Shown: positions 28,559 through 36,974 of the stretch, piece by piece | Numbering within the stretch: position 1 is the first letter of the stretch | Layout: each line of letters begins with the position of its first letter | DNA from: Acetobacteraceae bacterium | GTDB taxonomy: Bacteria > Pseudomonadota > Alphaproteobacteria > Acetobacterales > Acetobacteraceae | DNA length: 37,030 bases | Assembly (NCBI GenBank): GCA_003137135.1 | Contig: PLFB01000060.1 | Span: forward strand, 18,372 to 55,401 | Direction: 5' to 3' | The notes under the pieces: generated by a model | What the model was told of the DNA's origin: nothing | Database searches by the model: none | Seen by the model: the letters and a program-made list of their open reading frames with translations, nothing else | Position numbers and translations under genes: made by a program

Positions 28559-29097
28559 CAGCTGTCGATTTTTAGCACGTACAGGTGCTCTTCGTGCGAG
28601 ATCCCGCGGAAATCATCAGGCGCGACCACCGTCGCGGCGAGCTGGAAGCCGAGCGCCTGGACCATTTTGATCGAGGCGAGATTGCGCGTGTCGATATAGG
28701 CCCGCGCCTCGCGGATGCGGTATTCCGCGGCGATCGCGTTCAGCATGCCCTTGACCGCCTCGCGCCCCAGTTGCTGGCCCCAGAACGGCGGAAAGATGTG
28801 GTAGGCGATCACCGCCACCTTGTCCGCCTTGATGATGGTGGCCTGCACATAGCCGACGTAATGCTCGCCGCCGCGGCGTTTGAGCATCCAGTTCAGCCAG
28901 ATTTCCTTGCCGTCGGGCGAGGTTTCGGCGGTCAGTATCTCGAATTTCGCGCGTAGTTTATCCACCGATTCCGGCGGTTCATCCGCCAGAAACCGGTAGG
29001 CCCGCTCATCGGAGAGACCCGCGAACATTTTGGGCGCGTGCGCCGGCGTGACGGGCTCCAGAAACATCCGCAGGGTCTTGATCACAGGTCCGCTCAT
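28558..29097 (-). CDS. GNAT family N-acetyltransferase (RimJ/RimL-like)
   Basis: A 179-residue acetyl-CoA-dependent acyltransferase. It opens with the RimJ/RimL-type TLRMFLEPVTPAHAPKMFAGLSDERAYRFL, then a central beta sheet (EIWLNWMLKR, HYVGYVQATII), the acetyl-CoA loop region FWGQQLGREAVKGMLNAI and the closing ARAYIDTRNLASIKMVQALGFQ, the usual GNAT ending. The substrate cannot be told. It sits between DUF445 (ATGA overlap) and the dehydrogenase (one-base overlap), so all three are probably translated from one mRNA. Confidence 0.85.
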   Translation of the reverse strand: MSGPVIKTLRMFLEPVTPAHAPKMFAGLSDERAYRFLADEPPESVDKLRAKFEILTAETSPDGKEIWLNWMLKRRGGEHYVGYVQATIIKADKVAVIAYHIFPPFWGQQLGREAVKGMLNAIAAEYRIREARAYIDTRNLASIKMVQALGFQLAATVVAPDDFRGISHEEHLYVLKIDS

Positions 29098-30356
29098 GGT
29101 TTCCCCGCCAGTATCGTCAAACCGTAAATCAGGGCGCCCAGAATGAATCCCACGATGGTTCCGTTAATTCGAATGTATTGCAAATCCTTACCCACACGCA
29201 GTTCTAACTTATTTGTAATGGTAGCGGTATCCCATTGCCCAATAACTTTTCCAATAAATCTCGCGAGCTCCACTTGGGCCATGGGCAATACTTTTAAAAC
29301 AATGTTTTGCACCGCTATGTTCACTTTGTCTCGCGCCTGGGGATCTTGGCCCAATACGTTACCGAGGCCGGAAAGGGCGGCCTCGATGACGGAAACGGAG
29401 CGGCCGTTGGGCTTTTTGGCGTCCTGCTCCAGCGCGTGGCGCAGGCGGGACCAGACGTCCCAGGCCCAGGCTTGGACGGTTTCGTGCGTCAAAACTCCCT
29501 TCATCGCCTGCGCCAGTTCGGCGGCGCGGGCGGGGTCGGTTTCGAGCCGGGAAATTTCGCGGCGGACCCATTCGTCGAAGGCGTCGCGCATTTCGGAGCT
29601 GTCGGGGCTGATGCGCTCGAGTTCCAGGTTGACGCCCTTGAGCACGCGCTGCGCGACGGTGGCGCCAAAAGCCCAGCCGATGAGCTTGCCGCCCTGTTCC
29701 TTCACGCGCTCCTTGATGGCGTCGCGCAGAATCTCTTCCCGCGCCACAAGGGTGTCCTTCAACAGGCTGATGATGAAGGAAAACACTTCCTGGTGGCGGC
29801 CGCCTTCCACCAGGCCGTAGAGGGCGCGGGCGACCACCACGCCGGCGGCCTTGCCGCCGATCAGGCGCGGCAGCAGGCGCGCCAGCAGTTTTCGCGCGCG
29901 CCCGTCCTCGATGGTGGCGAGCAGTTTGGGCAGCATGCCGGCCAAAGCCGCGGCGGCGGGGCCGGAGGCGGCCGGGTCGTTGAGGAATTTTTGCAGCAGG
30001 CCGGGACTATCGAGCTGGTCCAGGAAGCGGCGGACGTCGGCTTCGGTAAATACATGGTTGGCGACGAAGCGGCCCAGGGCCTGCCCGAGCTTTTCGCGCT
30101 GGGCCGGGATGATGGCGGTGTGCGGGATGGGCAGGCCGAGCGGATGGCGGAACAGGGCGGTGACGGCGAACCAGTCCGCCACGCCGCCGATGAAGCCGGC
30201 GCGGCCGGCGTCGCGCAGCAGGCCGGTCCAAAGATTGAGCTTTAGCGCATAGCCCGCCGCCGCGAGGGCGGCCATGAAAACCAAAAGTCCGGTCGCGAAA
30301 ATTCTGTGCCGGGCCAATTGGCGGCGGAGCAAGAGGTCGGGATCGAACTCAGTCAT
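29094..30356 (-). CDS. DUF445 family inner-membrane protein
   Basis: A 420-residue protein with a first transmembrane helix (IFATGLLVFMAALAAAGYAL), then AGFIGGVADWFAVTALFRHPLGLPIPHTAIIP, the hallmark of DUF445 (YjiN/YheB-like), a long helical middle, and a last transmembrane segment (IRINGTIVGFILGALIYGLTIL) at the C-terminus. Both ends are thus in the membrane and the helical body is soluble; the molecular role is unknown. The track begins at a TTG; the ATG at 30356 starts the conserved region. The stop overlaps the GNAT start in ATGA. Confidence 0.85.
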   Translation of the reverse strand: MTEFDPDLLLRRQLARHRIFATGLLVFMAALAAAGYALKLNLWTGLLRDAGRAGFIGGVADWFAVTALFRHPLGLPIPHTAIIPAQREKLGQALGRFVANHVFTEADVRRFLDQLDSPGLLQKFLNDPAASGPAAAALAGMLPKLLATIEDGRARKLLARLLPRLIGGKAAGVVVARALYGLVEGGRHQEVFSFIISLLKDTLVAREEILRDAIKERVKEQGGKLIGWAFGATVAQRVLKGVNLELERISPDSSEMRDAFDEWVRREISRLETDPARAAELAQAMKGVLTHETVQAWAWDVWSRLRHALEQDAKKPNGRSVSVIEAALSGLGNVLGQDPQARDKVNIAVQNIVLKVLPMAQVELARFIGKVIGQWDTATITNKLELRVGKDLQYIRINGTIVGFILGALIYGLTILAGKP

Positions 30357-30517
30357 ACGCGCCAAGATATAAGGGGAGCGGCGGGTGAAAGCGAATAGGG
30401 GGCGGCTAATGGTTTTAGTTGCTTTTTTATCAAGGTTTGGCGCAATGTGCCGGCCGGAAGAGCGGAAAAAGCCGCCATCTGCCTTGGTATGGAAACCGCG
30501 TTCCAGGATGCAAACCG

Positions 30518-30676
30518 ATGAAATTACAGGATTCTTATGATCTGTCCGCCCGCGACTCGCGGCACCAGAATGGCCGGCGCGAACAGAAGGGGTTGAGCGT
30601 CGGCATCGCGTTTCTGGGCGCGGTGTGCGTGGTGGGGGTGTTTGCGCTGCTGGCGGTGCTGTTTCACGCCGGATAG
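30518..30676 (+). CDS. small single-TM membrane protein
   Basis: A 52-residue protein. The N-terminal half is polar and charged (DSYDLSARDSRHQNGRREQKG), and the C-terminal half is one transmembrane helix (LSVGIAFLGAVCVVGVFALLAVLF) followed by HAG. The positive charges before the helix favour a cytoplasmic N-terminus. The ATG at 30518 is inside the longer track ORF and is preceded by CCAGGA. It diverges from DUF445 and is followed by a palindromic repeat. No family recognised; similar short tail-anchored-like proteins are common and unnamed. Confidence 0.55.
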   Translation: MKLQDSYDLSARDSRHQNGRREQKGLSVGIAFLGAVCVVGVFALLAVLFHAG

Positions 30677-30682
30677 CAAGGC

Positions 30683-30876
30683 GAAGTAAGCAGGTACTTT
30701 TTTTGAAAAAGGGCGCCCCTCCCTGGGACTCCTGGAGGCGTTTGGGCCGGGATCGCCTTTAATCGCCTCCATCGGGGACGATTAAAGGCAATCCCGGCCA
30801 AAACTCCCCCAGGAGCAAAAGTTTTTGTCCCGCGGCCCGCGCGCGCTTTTTTTCAAAAAAGCGCTGCTTTCTTTAC
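30683..30876. repeat. Intergenic palindromic repeat, full copy (B)
   Basis: The order is the same as in copy A: a left GTACTTTTTTTGAAAAA arm, a long core palindrome 30729-30815 (about 40-base arms with roughly six mismatches), the linker GCAAAAGTTTTTG, and the right hairpin GCGCTTTTTTTC/AAAAAAGCGC followed by CTTTAC. The core shares CCGGGA, GCCTTTAA and the CTCCTGG end with A, so the two are diverged copies of one element. Confidence 0.88.
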
Positions 30877-30906
30877 ATCGCCTGGCGCCCGGGTGAGAAT
30901 GCGGGC

Positions 30907-31851
30907 ATGGCGTTTTTGACAGAAGAGGAGCCGCCTCGCGGGGTGGCTCTGGCGGTGCTGCCTGGCATTCGGCGGGTGGTGGCGCGAAACCCGAGCGTGA
31001 TGACGTATCAGGGCACGAATACGTATTTGCTCGATGGCGATGATGGGCTGACGGTGATCGATCCGGGCCCGGCGGATGAGGTGCATGTGGCGGATGTGCT
31101 GCGGGCGGCGGGCGATGTGCCGGTGCGGCGGATTGTGCTGACGCATACGCATTCGGACCATTATGGCGCGCTGCCCGCGCTGGCGGCGAAAACGGGGGCG
31201 GCGGTTTATGGGTACAAGAAGAGCGCGCGGCGGGATTTTGCGCCGCAGTTTCCGCTGGATGATGGGGATGAGGTGGCGGGGCTGAAGGCGCTGTTTACGC
31301 CGGGACACGCGGCGGACCATTTGAGTTTTGAGTATTTTGTGGCGGGGACGGGGAAAATTCTGTTTTCCGGGGATCATGTGATGAGCTGGTCTTCGTCCAT
31401 CGTCTCGCCGCCGGATGGGGATATGGTGGCGTATTACAGGTCGCTGGAGTTGCTGCTGGCACGCGATGAGGTGCTTTATTTGGGTGGGCACGGACCGCTG
31501 CTGCCGGAACCGCGGATCTCGGTGAAGGAGCTGCTTGATCACCGCAAGATGCGCGAGGCCTCGATTCTGGAGGCGGTGAAGGTGCAGGATTGGACGGTGG
31601 CGGAACTGGCGGCGCATTTGTATCACAAGGTGGATTTCCGGCTGAAGATGGCGGCGCAGCGCAATGTGCTGGCGCATTTGCTGAAGCTGGAGCATGAGGG
31701 GATTGTGAAGCAGGCCGACGGCGCGGCGATGGAGGTGCCGGATGACTACGTGCCCGACGATTTGCCGCCGGCGGACGAAAAATCCATCGGCAAGCGCGAC
31801 ATTGAGATTCTGCGCCGTGATGCGGAGCGGCGGTTTGTGTTTTTGGGGTAA
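30907..31851 (+). CDS. MBL-fold metallo-hydrolase (LACTB2-like)
   Basis: A 314-residue metallo-beta-lactamase-fold hydrolase. Metal ligands are visible in THTHSDHYGA (HxHxDH), FTPGHAADHLSF, FSGDHVMSW and LYLGGHGPLL. After the core comes a C-terminal helical domain (VKELLDHRKMREASILEAV, then WTVAELAAHLYHKVDFRL), the winged-helix-like tail typical of LACTB2/glyoxalase-II-related proteins, which are endoribonucleases or thioesterases; which applies here is not shown. There is no signal peptide. It starts 30 bases after repeat B and precedes an exported hydrolase on the same strand. Confidence 0.88.
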   Translation: MAFLTEEEPPRGVALAVLPGIRRVVARNPSVMTYQGTNTYLLDGDDGLTVIDPGPADEVHVADVLRAAGDVPVRRIVLTHTHSDHYGALPALAAKTGAAVYGYKKSARRDFAPQFPLDDGDEVAGLKALFTPGHAADHLSFEYFVAGTGKILFSGDHVMSWSSSIVSPPDGDMVAYYRSLELLLARDEVLYLGGHGPLLPEPRISVKELLDHRKMREASILEAVKVQDWTVAELAAHLYHKVDFRLKMAAQRNVLAHLLKLEHEGIVKQADGAAMEVPDDYVPDDLPPADEKSIGKRDIEILRRDAERRFVFLG

Positions 31852-31932
31852 GGCGCTGCGCCGATAATTTCGTTGCGGTTGATGATGAATTCGACCTAAA
31901 ACATTGCGGTGAAAAAACGGGGGACCGCAAAA

Positions 31933-32598
31933 ATGCTTTTCGCGCGCGCGTGGATATGGTTTTTTTTGGTCCTCGCCCTGCCGTTGCATGCGGCGTGCGC
32001 GCAGCAGGAAATTCCGCCGCCGGCCGGCAAGGGGCCGGTGGTGGTGGTGGTTTCCGGCCAGAAGGGCGCCGGCTACTACCTGGCGCCGGCGCAGGCGATC
32101 GCGGCGATGGGCTATGATGTGGTGCTGCTGGACGCCAACACGCTGACGGGCACGCATGGCCAGGCGCTGCATGATGCGGTGGTGCAGGCCCAGACTTCGC
32201 CGAATGGAGAGCCGGGAAAGGTGGCGGTTGTGGGGTTTTCGCTGGGCGGCGGGCTGGCGCTGGCTTATGCGAGCCAGTGGCCGGACCTGGTGAGGGGCAT
32301 TGTGGCCTGGTATCCGCTGACGTCGATCATTGCCGATCCGGCGGCGTTTGTGACGAAGGTGAAGGTGCCGGTGCTGATGTTCGCGGGCGCGCAGGATACC
32401 TACAAGAATTGCTGCCTGATCGCGCAGGCGAATGCGCTGGCCGCCGCGGCGGCGGCGGCGGGTGCGCCGCTGACGGTGGTGACGTATCCCTCGGCGGGGC
32501 ATGATTTTATCATGTCGGGCTCGGATTATGACGCGACGGCGGCGCCGGATAGTTTTGCGCGCGCGCAGGCGGCGCTGGCGGGTTATTTTTGCAAATAG
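31933..32598 (+). CDS. exported alpha/beta hydrolase (dienelactone hydrolase-like)
   Basis: A 221-residue protein with a signal peptide (MLFARAWIWFFLVLALPLHAACA, cut near AQQ), then an alpha/beta-hydrolase fold. The nucleophile elbow is GFSLGGG with Ser, the Asp is in FAGAQDTYKNCC and the His in PSAGHDFIM, a complete triad in the order seen in dienelactone hydrolase-like enzymes. A C in the signal region (HAAC) might be read as a lipobox but lacks the usual leucine context. An in-frame GTG at 31909 would add MKKRGTAK. I prefer the ATG at 31933 because GGGGA lies about 9 bases upstream. It should act in the periplasm; substrate unknown. Confidence 0.78.
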   Translation: MLFARAWIWFFLVLALPLHAACAQQEIPPPAGKGPVVVVVSGQKGAGYYLAPAQAIAAMGYDVVLLDANTLTGTHGQALHDAVVQAQTSPNGEPGKVAVVGFSLGGGLALAYASQWPDLVRGIVAWYPLTSIIADPAAFVTKVKVPVLMFAGAQDTYKNCCLIAQANALAAAAAAAGAPLTVVTYPSAGHDFIMSGSDYDATAAPDSFARAQAALAGYFCK

Positions 32599-32640
32599 GC
32601 GAAATCCGCGGATGGCGCCGTCCGGCGCTGTCGGCGATTG

Positions 32641-33666
32641 TTAAAAATTGTCTTCAAGTTTCACTTCGATGACGCCGTGCCAGCCGAAGCCTTTGTAGGT
32701 TTCGTAGCCTGGCGTGAGGGCATAGGCGATCAGGCGGTTTTCCTTGACATAGTAGCCGGTCGGACTTGTGGGTTCCAGGTTGTAGGATTCGGAGAGGATG
32801 CCGCCCTGATCGGAGGTGGCGAGGATGCGGTAATTGGCGTCGATGATCAGCACGCGGCTGCCGCGCTGTTCCTCCGGCGTCAGGCGCACGGCCTTGATGA
32901 CGCCGGTGGCGAGCGGCACCCAGTCGAACGAGATGCCGAGCACGCCGATGATTTTGCCGTTCACCTGGGCGCCGGCGCGGATCGCGGTGGAGAAGGTGGC
33001 GGAGACCGCGCCGTTCAGGTCACCGACCCGCCGGACCTCGCCGACCGCGTAGTCCTCGCCCGAGCGCGTCTGCATCGCGGCCTTGAACCAGGGCGTCTTG
33101 CTGACGTCGCCGCCGACGACTTTTGGGTAGAGGTCTGGCCGGCCGCAGGCGACGACGCGGCCTTTCGGATCGACGATGCAGATATCGAGATAGACGGTGT
33201 AGGAGCTCAAGATCGTGCGCAGGCGCTGGGTGGCGAAGTCAAGGTCCGCCGCGGTGCCGGATTCCAGGGCGGCGACGACGGCGAGGTCGGTCGCCCACCA
33301 GCGCACGTCGCAGGAGCGTTCGTAGAGATTACGGTCGATGATGTCGATGGCGTTGAGGGCGAGGCCGGCCAGACGCTCCCCCTTGCTGGCGAGCACCAGC
33401 TGCGAGCCGGTATTGGCGAGCCGGCCGGTGCTTTCCTTGATGGCGGCGCGCAATTCAGCGCTGATGGTGGTGATGGTGGTGGCGACGTCGCGCATCTCGT
33501 CGGCGAGGACCGAGAAGGCGTCGCCGCCGGCGCCGGCGCGGGCGGCTTCGATATGGGTGTTGATGGCGAGAAAATGCGCCTGGCGCACGACCGAATCGAT
33601 GGATGAGATTTTGTTTTCGGTGATGCTGGAGACTTCGTAGGCGAGTTTGAGGATGTCGTCCTGCAT
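32641..33666 (-). CDS. soluble chemoreceptor-tip/Cache domain protein
   Basis: A 341-residue protein with no transmembrane helix. Residues about 10-75 match the hairpin tip of methyl-accepting chemotaxis proteins (HFLAINTHIEAARAGAGGDA, then FSVLADEMRDVA), the CheW/CheA-contact region. Residues about 105-335 look like a double-Cache sensor: ICIVDPKGRVVACGRPDLYP, TPWFKAAMQ, AVGEVRRVGDLNG, IGVLGISFDW and a second unit with LIIDANYRILATSDQGG. Normal receptors place Cache first, outside the membrane, and the tip last. Here the order is reversed and both are cytoplasmic. No che genes are nearby. It could be a soluble sensor that modulates a chemosensory array. Confidence 0.75.
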   Translation of the reverse strand: MQDDILKLAYEVSSITENKISSIDSVVRQAHFLAINTHIEAARAGAGGDAFSVLADEMRDVATTITTISAELRAAIKESTGRLANTGSQLVLASKGERLAGLALNAIDIIDRNLYERSCDVRWWATDLAVVAALESGTAADLDFATQRLRTILSSYTVYLDICIVDPKGRVVACGRPDLYPKVVGGDVSKTPWFKAAMQTRSGEDYAVGEVRRVGDLNGAVSATFSTAIRAGAQVNGKIIGVLGISFDWVPLATGVIKAVRLTPEEQRGSRVLIIDANYRILATSDQGGILSESYNLEPTSPTGYYVKENRLIAYALTPGYETYKGFGWHGVIEVKLEDNF

Positions 33667-33739
33667 GGTGTTTCCGAGTGGGTGCGGTTTTTGATTAGCG
33701 GGATATGCTTAAGGTTTTGTGTCCTGAGCGGGGTGGGGA

Positions 33740-33800
33740 AGGGAAGGAAGACGTTACTTTTTTTGGAAAAAAAGTAACCAAAAAAACTTTTGTTTATATG
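33740..33800. repeat. Intergenic palindromic repeat, left-half copy (E)
   Basis: GTTACTTTTTTT-GG-AAAAAAAGTAACC followed by AAAAAAACTTTTG matches the left hairpin and start of the linker of copy A, then diverges to AT-rich unique sequence. The core and right hairpin are absent. It lies between the chemoreceptor-like gene and the transglutaminase stop. Confidence 0.8.
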
Positions 33801-33851
33801 AAAATATCGTTAATCTTTAGGAATGACTTCATTTCGCCCAATGGTGAAGGT

Positions 33852-34718
33852 TTACGTGAGAACGGGGTCAAGGTCCACGTTAACCCTCAGCGTATGCCTC
33901 CCCCCACCCAAAATAATCCCCCGCAGCGGGCTCACGTCCTGAAAATCCCGGCCCCAGGCTAGGGTTACGTGTTCATCATGGACCAGGAGGTTGTTGGTGG
34001 GGTCGAAATCCACCCAGCCGATCCCATCGCCGCACCAGGCGCTGCACCAGGCGTGGGATTGGTCGGCGCCGCGGCGTTTTTCGACGCCTTCGATCGGGAG
34101 GGTGCGCAGGTAGCCGCTGACGTAGCGGGCGGGGAGGTTCAGGGCGCGTAATACGGCGATCATCAGGTGGGCATAGTCCTGGCAGACGCCGATGCGGCCC
34201 TTGAAAACCTGGGCGGCGGTGGTGGCGGTGGTGGTGATGCCGCCGCGGTAGGTCATCAGGTCATAAATCTTTTTGTTCAGGGCGATCAGGCCGGAGAGGA
34301 TCGGCTCGCCTTGCGGGAAAAAATCGGTGGCCAGCGAAAGAATGTCGGGGGTGGGCGCGGCGAGCGGGCTGGGGAGGCAAAATTCGGCGATCTCGGCGCG
34401 GCGTAAGGCGGAGTGGGAAATTTCCTCCCAGCACGGCGAAAAATCGGCGCGCGGCGGCGTGGGCTGCGCGACGTCCACGGTGGCGGAGAGGGCGACGACG
34501 AACTGGCGGTGCGGCAGGGTGAGGGAGACCGTGGTGGTGACGTTGCCGAAATGATCGGTCTCGTCGCGGCGCAGTTCAGGCGCCGGAGAAATGGCGAGCT
34601 GGGATTCGCGGATGAACTGGCCGGGGCGCTCGCGCGGGACAAGGTGCATGAAATGGGTGCCCAGGACGACGGGCTGGGCGTAGTCGTAGGTGGTGGCGTG
34701 GTGCAGGCGGTAGATCAT
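33852..34718 (-). CDS. transglutaminase-like cysteine peptidase family protein
   Basis: A 288-residue protein with an N-terminal bacterial-transglutaminase beta domain (MIYRLHHATTYDYAQPV, then MHLVPRERPGQ) followed by the papain-like core. The catalytic triad is readable: Cys in GRIGVCQDYAHLMIA, His in DQSHAWCSAW and Asp in WVDFDPTNNLLV. The family is cytoplasmic and probably peptidase or amide-processing rather than cross-linking. The track start (34952) adds an Arg/Pro-rich out-of-context stretch. The ATG at 34718 overlaps the upstream gene stop in ATGA and starts the conserved domain. Its pairing with an ATP-grasp/alpha-E protein is a known conserved neighbourhood suggested to form and process peptide-like amide bonds. 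Confidence 0.9.
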   Translation of the reverse strand: MIYRLHHATTYDYAQPVVLGTHFMHLVPRERPGQFIRESQLAISPAPELRRDETDHFGNVTTTVSLTLPHRQFVVALSATVDVAQPTPPRADFSPCWEEISHSALRRAEIAEFCLPSPLAAPTPDILSLATDFFPQGEPILSGLIALNKKIYDLMTYRGGITTTATTAAQVFKGRIGVCQDYAHLMIAVLRALNLPARYVSGYLRTLPIEGVEKRRGADQSHAWCSAWCGDGIGWVDFDPTNNLLVHDEHVTLAWGRDFQDVSPLRGIILGGGRHTLRVNVDLDPVLT

Positions 34719-36916
34719 GGAGGCGGAATGACTTCCTCGTCTTCCAACTGATGCGCCTCCGGCAGCAGCGTGAAAAAGCGGCGCTGGACGCGGTCGGAGA
34801 GCATGCGCAGGCGGGCGGCGATGGTGGCGAGCGGGGTGGCGAGTTCGGTGACGCGGCCGGCCAGGCTGACCGCTTCGGTTTGCAGCAGGCGGGCGGCTTC
34901 GGCGTCGTCGTCGGCGCCGAGGCGCTCGAGCGACCAGCGCAGGGCGGTGCACTGGAAATTCAGGCTGCGCGGGTTGCCGTTGTCCGCCAGAATCATCGCC
35001 AGCACGGGGCCGGGCGCAAGGATGCCGGCGTGGCGGAGGTCGTAGGAGAGGACCGAGTCGGCGAGTTCGATGCCCAGAGCGAGGCCGGGTTCCAGGCGGT
35101 CGGGGGCGGCGTCGAGCAGGATGGCCAGGGTGTCGGCCAGAATTTCGCCGCGCTCCAGGCGGCGGCCCATTTCCAGGAACAGCCAGCCGCCGTCGCGCGA
35201 CATGTTTTCGGCGGCGATGCCGGCGAAGGTGGCGGAGAAGCCGAGGATGGCGGGCAAGGCGGTTTCCTCGTTGGGGACGAGGGCGTCTTCGACCTGGTCC
35301 AGCGCCAGTTGCACGGTGGCGAGCATGCTGGGGCTCAGGCGTTCGCTGGCCGCGTTGAGCAGGCGGGCGACTTCCTTGACCAGGCCGGCGAAGGGTTTTC
35401 TCCGGGCGAGCGTCTGGCGCAAAAATTTGCCGGAAATGGCGCCTGAGGCGAGTTCGGCGGGGATCAGGCGGGATTTGGCCAGGCAGCGGGCGATCAGGGT
35501 GCGCTCGGCGACGTCGCGCGGCAGCGAGGTGCCGGATTCCAGGCGCGGCAGGGCCAGCATCATCAGGCGGGCGGCGGTTTCCAGGCGCTCGGCGGACCGG
35601 CCGAGCCAGAACAGGTTGTCGGCGACACGAGAAGGCAGGTGGGCTGCGGGCAGGAAGGGCAGGCGCTCCGGCGGTTCCACCGCGCCGGCGCCGGAAAAGA
35701 ACTGGGGTTCGTCGGCGTCAAGGACCCAGATGTCCTTGATGGTGCCGGCGGCGGGGTTGGATTTGTCCTCCAGCCCGAAGCCGAGGCCGCCGGGCAGCAC
35801 CTGCCAGTCCTCGCCGTCGTGCCAGGCGTACAGGCGGAAGGCGAGCGGGATGGAGGTGAGGCCGTTGCCGGAGACGAACGGGGCTTTCGAGGCGAGTTGC
35901 AGGGGGTCGCCGAAGACCGAGGCGAGCTGCGGCGGCGCGCCGAGCAGGCGATGGAACACCGGCTCAAGCAGCGGCGCGAAATCAGGGTCCTCGACCAGGG
36001 CGCTGCCGGGGTTGTTCAGCATGGTGAGCACGCCGGCACGAATCGCGCCGAAGGCGCCTGCGATGCCGGCGCCGGGGCGGCCGCCTTGCTCGAGCGGGTC
36101 GAGCTCGATGCCGGAAAGGCCGCGGATCATGGTGGCGATGTGCAGCAGGCCGGACAGGGTTTTGATGTGCAGCGCGCCGTTGCGGGCGGCGATGTCGCCG
36201 GGTTCGATCAGCAAGGCGCCGAGCGCGCGGGCGAGCAGCGCGTCATCCATCATGTCCGGCGCGTAGGCGAGCGAGGAGGCGCTGGCGGATAGCACGGCGA
36301 TCAGGCCGCTCTCGGCGCCGCGCTGCAAATGGTCCACCAGCATCTCCCGCGCCGGCCGCAGGCTGCGCAGGCCGCCGGCCCGAAAAAGTTCCGGGATGGT
36401 GGTCGCGGCCAGGCGGCGCAAGGTGAGCGCGTGGCCGAGGCCGGGAATGATGCCGGTATGGTCGTGCAGGACCAGGAACTTGCCGTCCGGGCCGCGGATC
36501 AGGTCCGCGGCATAAAGGGCCAGGCGCCGGCTGGGCAGTTTTTGCGGCGTGTGCAAGGCGCGGATGAAGTGCGGCTTGCCCAGAACCAGCGCCGGCGGCA
36601 GCAGGTTTTCGTGCAAAACCGTCTGCGCGCCATAAATATCCTCGAGCAGCACGTCGAGCAGATGGGCGCGCTGCTTCACGCCGGCTTCCAGAACGGCAAA
36701 TTCAGAGGCGGTGAGCGGCGCCGGCAGCGGGTCGTAATGATGGCTGGTGACGGCGCCGAACGGGGCGGCGAGACGGACCTGGCGGTTGAGCGCGGCGGCG
36801 CGGCGGGTCATCTCCTCCTGGCCGATGGCGCGAAACGCCTCCATGACCGGCACCCACGGAGTCCGAAGACGGCCGGAACGATCAATCAGTTCATCGCTGG
36901 TGGTCACGGCATGCAT
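34715..36916 (-). CDS. circularly permuted ATP-grasp/alpha-E fusion protein
   Basis: A 733-residue fusion. Residues about 40-400 correspond to the circularly permuted type 2 ATP-grasp family (RAHLLDVLLEDIYGAQTVLHENLLPPALVLGKPHFIRAL, then FLVLHDHTGIIPGLGHALTLRR and NGALHIKTLSG). Residues about 430-715 are the all-helical alpha-E domain (LPSRVADNLFWLGRSAERLETAARLMM). In many bacteria these are two genes. Several segments that I recall as conserved in the ATP-grasp family look altered here (LTPG-like to LSAS, and RR-DDDFCDP-like to RGLSGIELDP), so ligase activity may be lost; this comparison is from memory. The stop overlaps the transglutaminase start by 4 bp. Confidence 0.82.
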   Translation of the reverse strand: MHAVTTSDELIDRSGRLRTPWVPVMEAFRAIGQEEMTRRAAALNRQVRLAAPFGAVTSHHYDPLPAPLTASEFAVLEAGVKQRAHLLDVLLEDIYGAQTVLHENLLPPALVLGKPHFIRALHTPQKLPSRRLALYAADLIRGPDGKFLVLHDHTGIIPGLGHALTLRRLAATTIPELFRAGGLRSLRPAREMLVDHLQRGAESGLIAVLSASASSLAYAPDMMDDALLARALGALLIEPGDIAARNGALHIKTLSGLLHIATMIRGLSGIELDPLEQGGRPGAGIAGAFGAIRAGVLTMLNNPGSALVEDPDFAPLLEPVFHRLLGAPPQLASVFGDPLQLASKAPFVSGNGLTSIPLAFRLYAWHDGEDWQVLPGGLGFGLEDKSNPAAGTIKDIWVLDADEPQFFSGAGAVEPPERLPFLPAAHLPSRVADNLFWLGRSAERLETAARLMMLALPRLESGTSLPRDVAERTLIARCLAKSRLIPAELASGAISGKFLRQTLARRKPFAGLVKEVARLLNAASERLSPSMLATVQLALDQVEDALVPNEETALPAILGFSATFAGIAAENMSRDGGWLFLEMGRRLERGEILADTLAILLDAAPDRLEPGLALGIELADSVLSYDLRHAGILAPGPVLAMILADNGNPRSLNFQCTALRWSLERLGADDDAEAARLLQTEAVSLAGRVTELATPLATIAARLRMLSDRVQRRFFTLLPEAHQLEDEEVIPPP

Positions 36917-36974
36917 CGTTTTGCAGGCTTATCAGAGTGTAACGGGGGGAGCGAGACGGGGGAGGTGAACAAGA

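Noticed and set aside
30853-32502. 549-aa minus-strand ORF opposite the MBL-fold and alpha/beta hydrolase genes
   Set aside because: The His/Arg-rich translation starts inside one gene and crosses two real genes with intact catalytic motifs; typical shadow.
33852-34952. 366-aa start for the transglutaminase gene
   Set aside because: The first 78 residues are an Arg/Pro/His-rich reading of the overlapping ATP-grasp/alpha-E gene. The ATG at 34718 with an ATGA overlap fits the family start.
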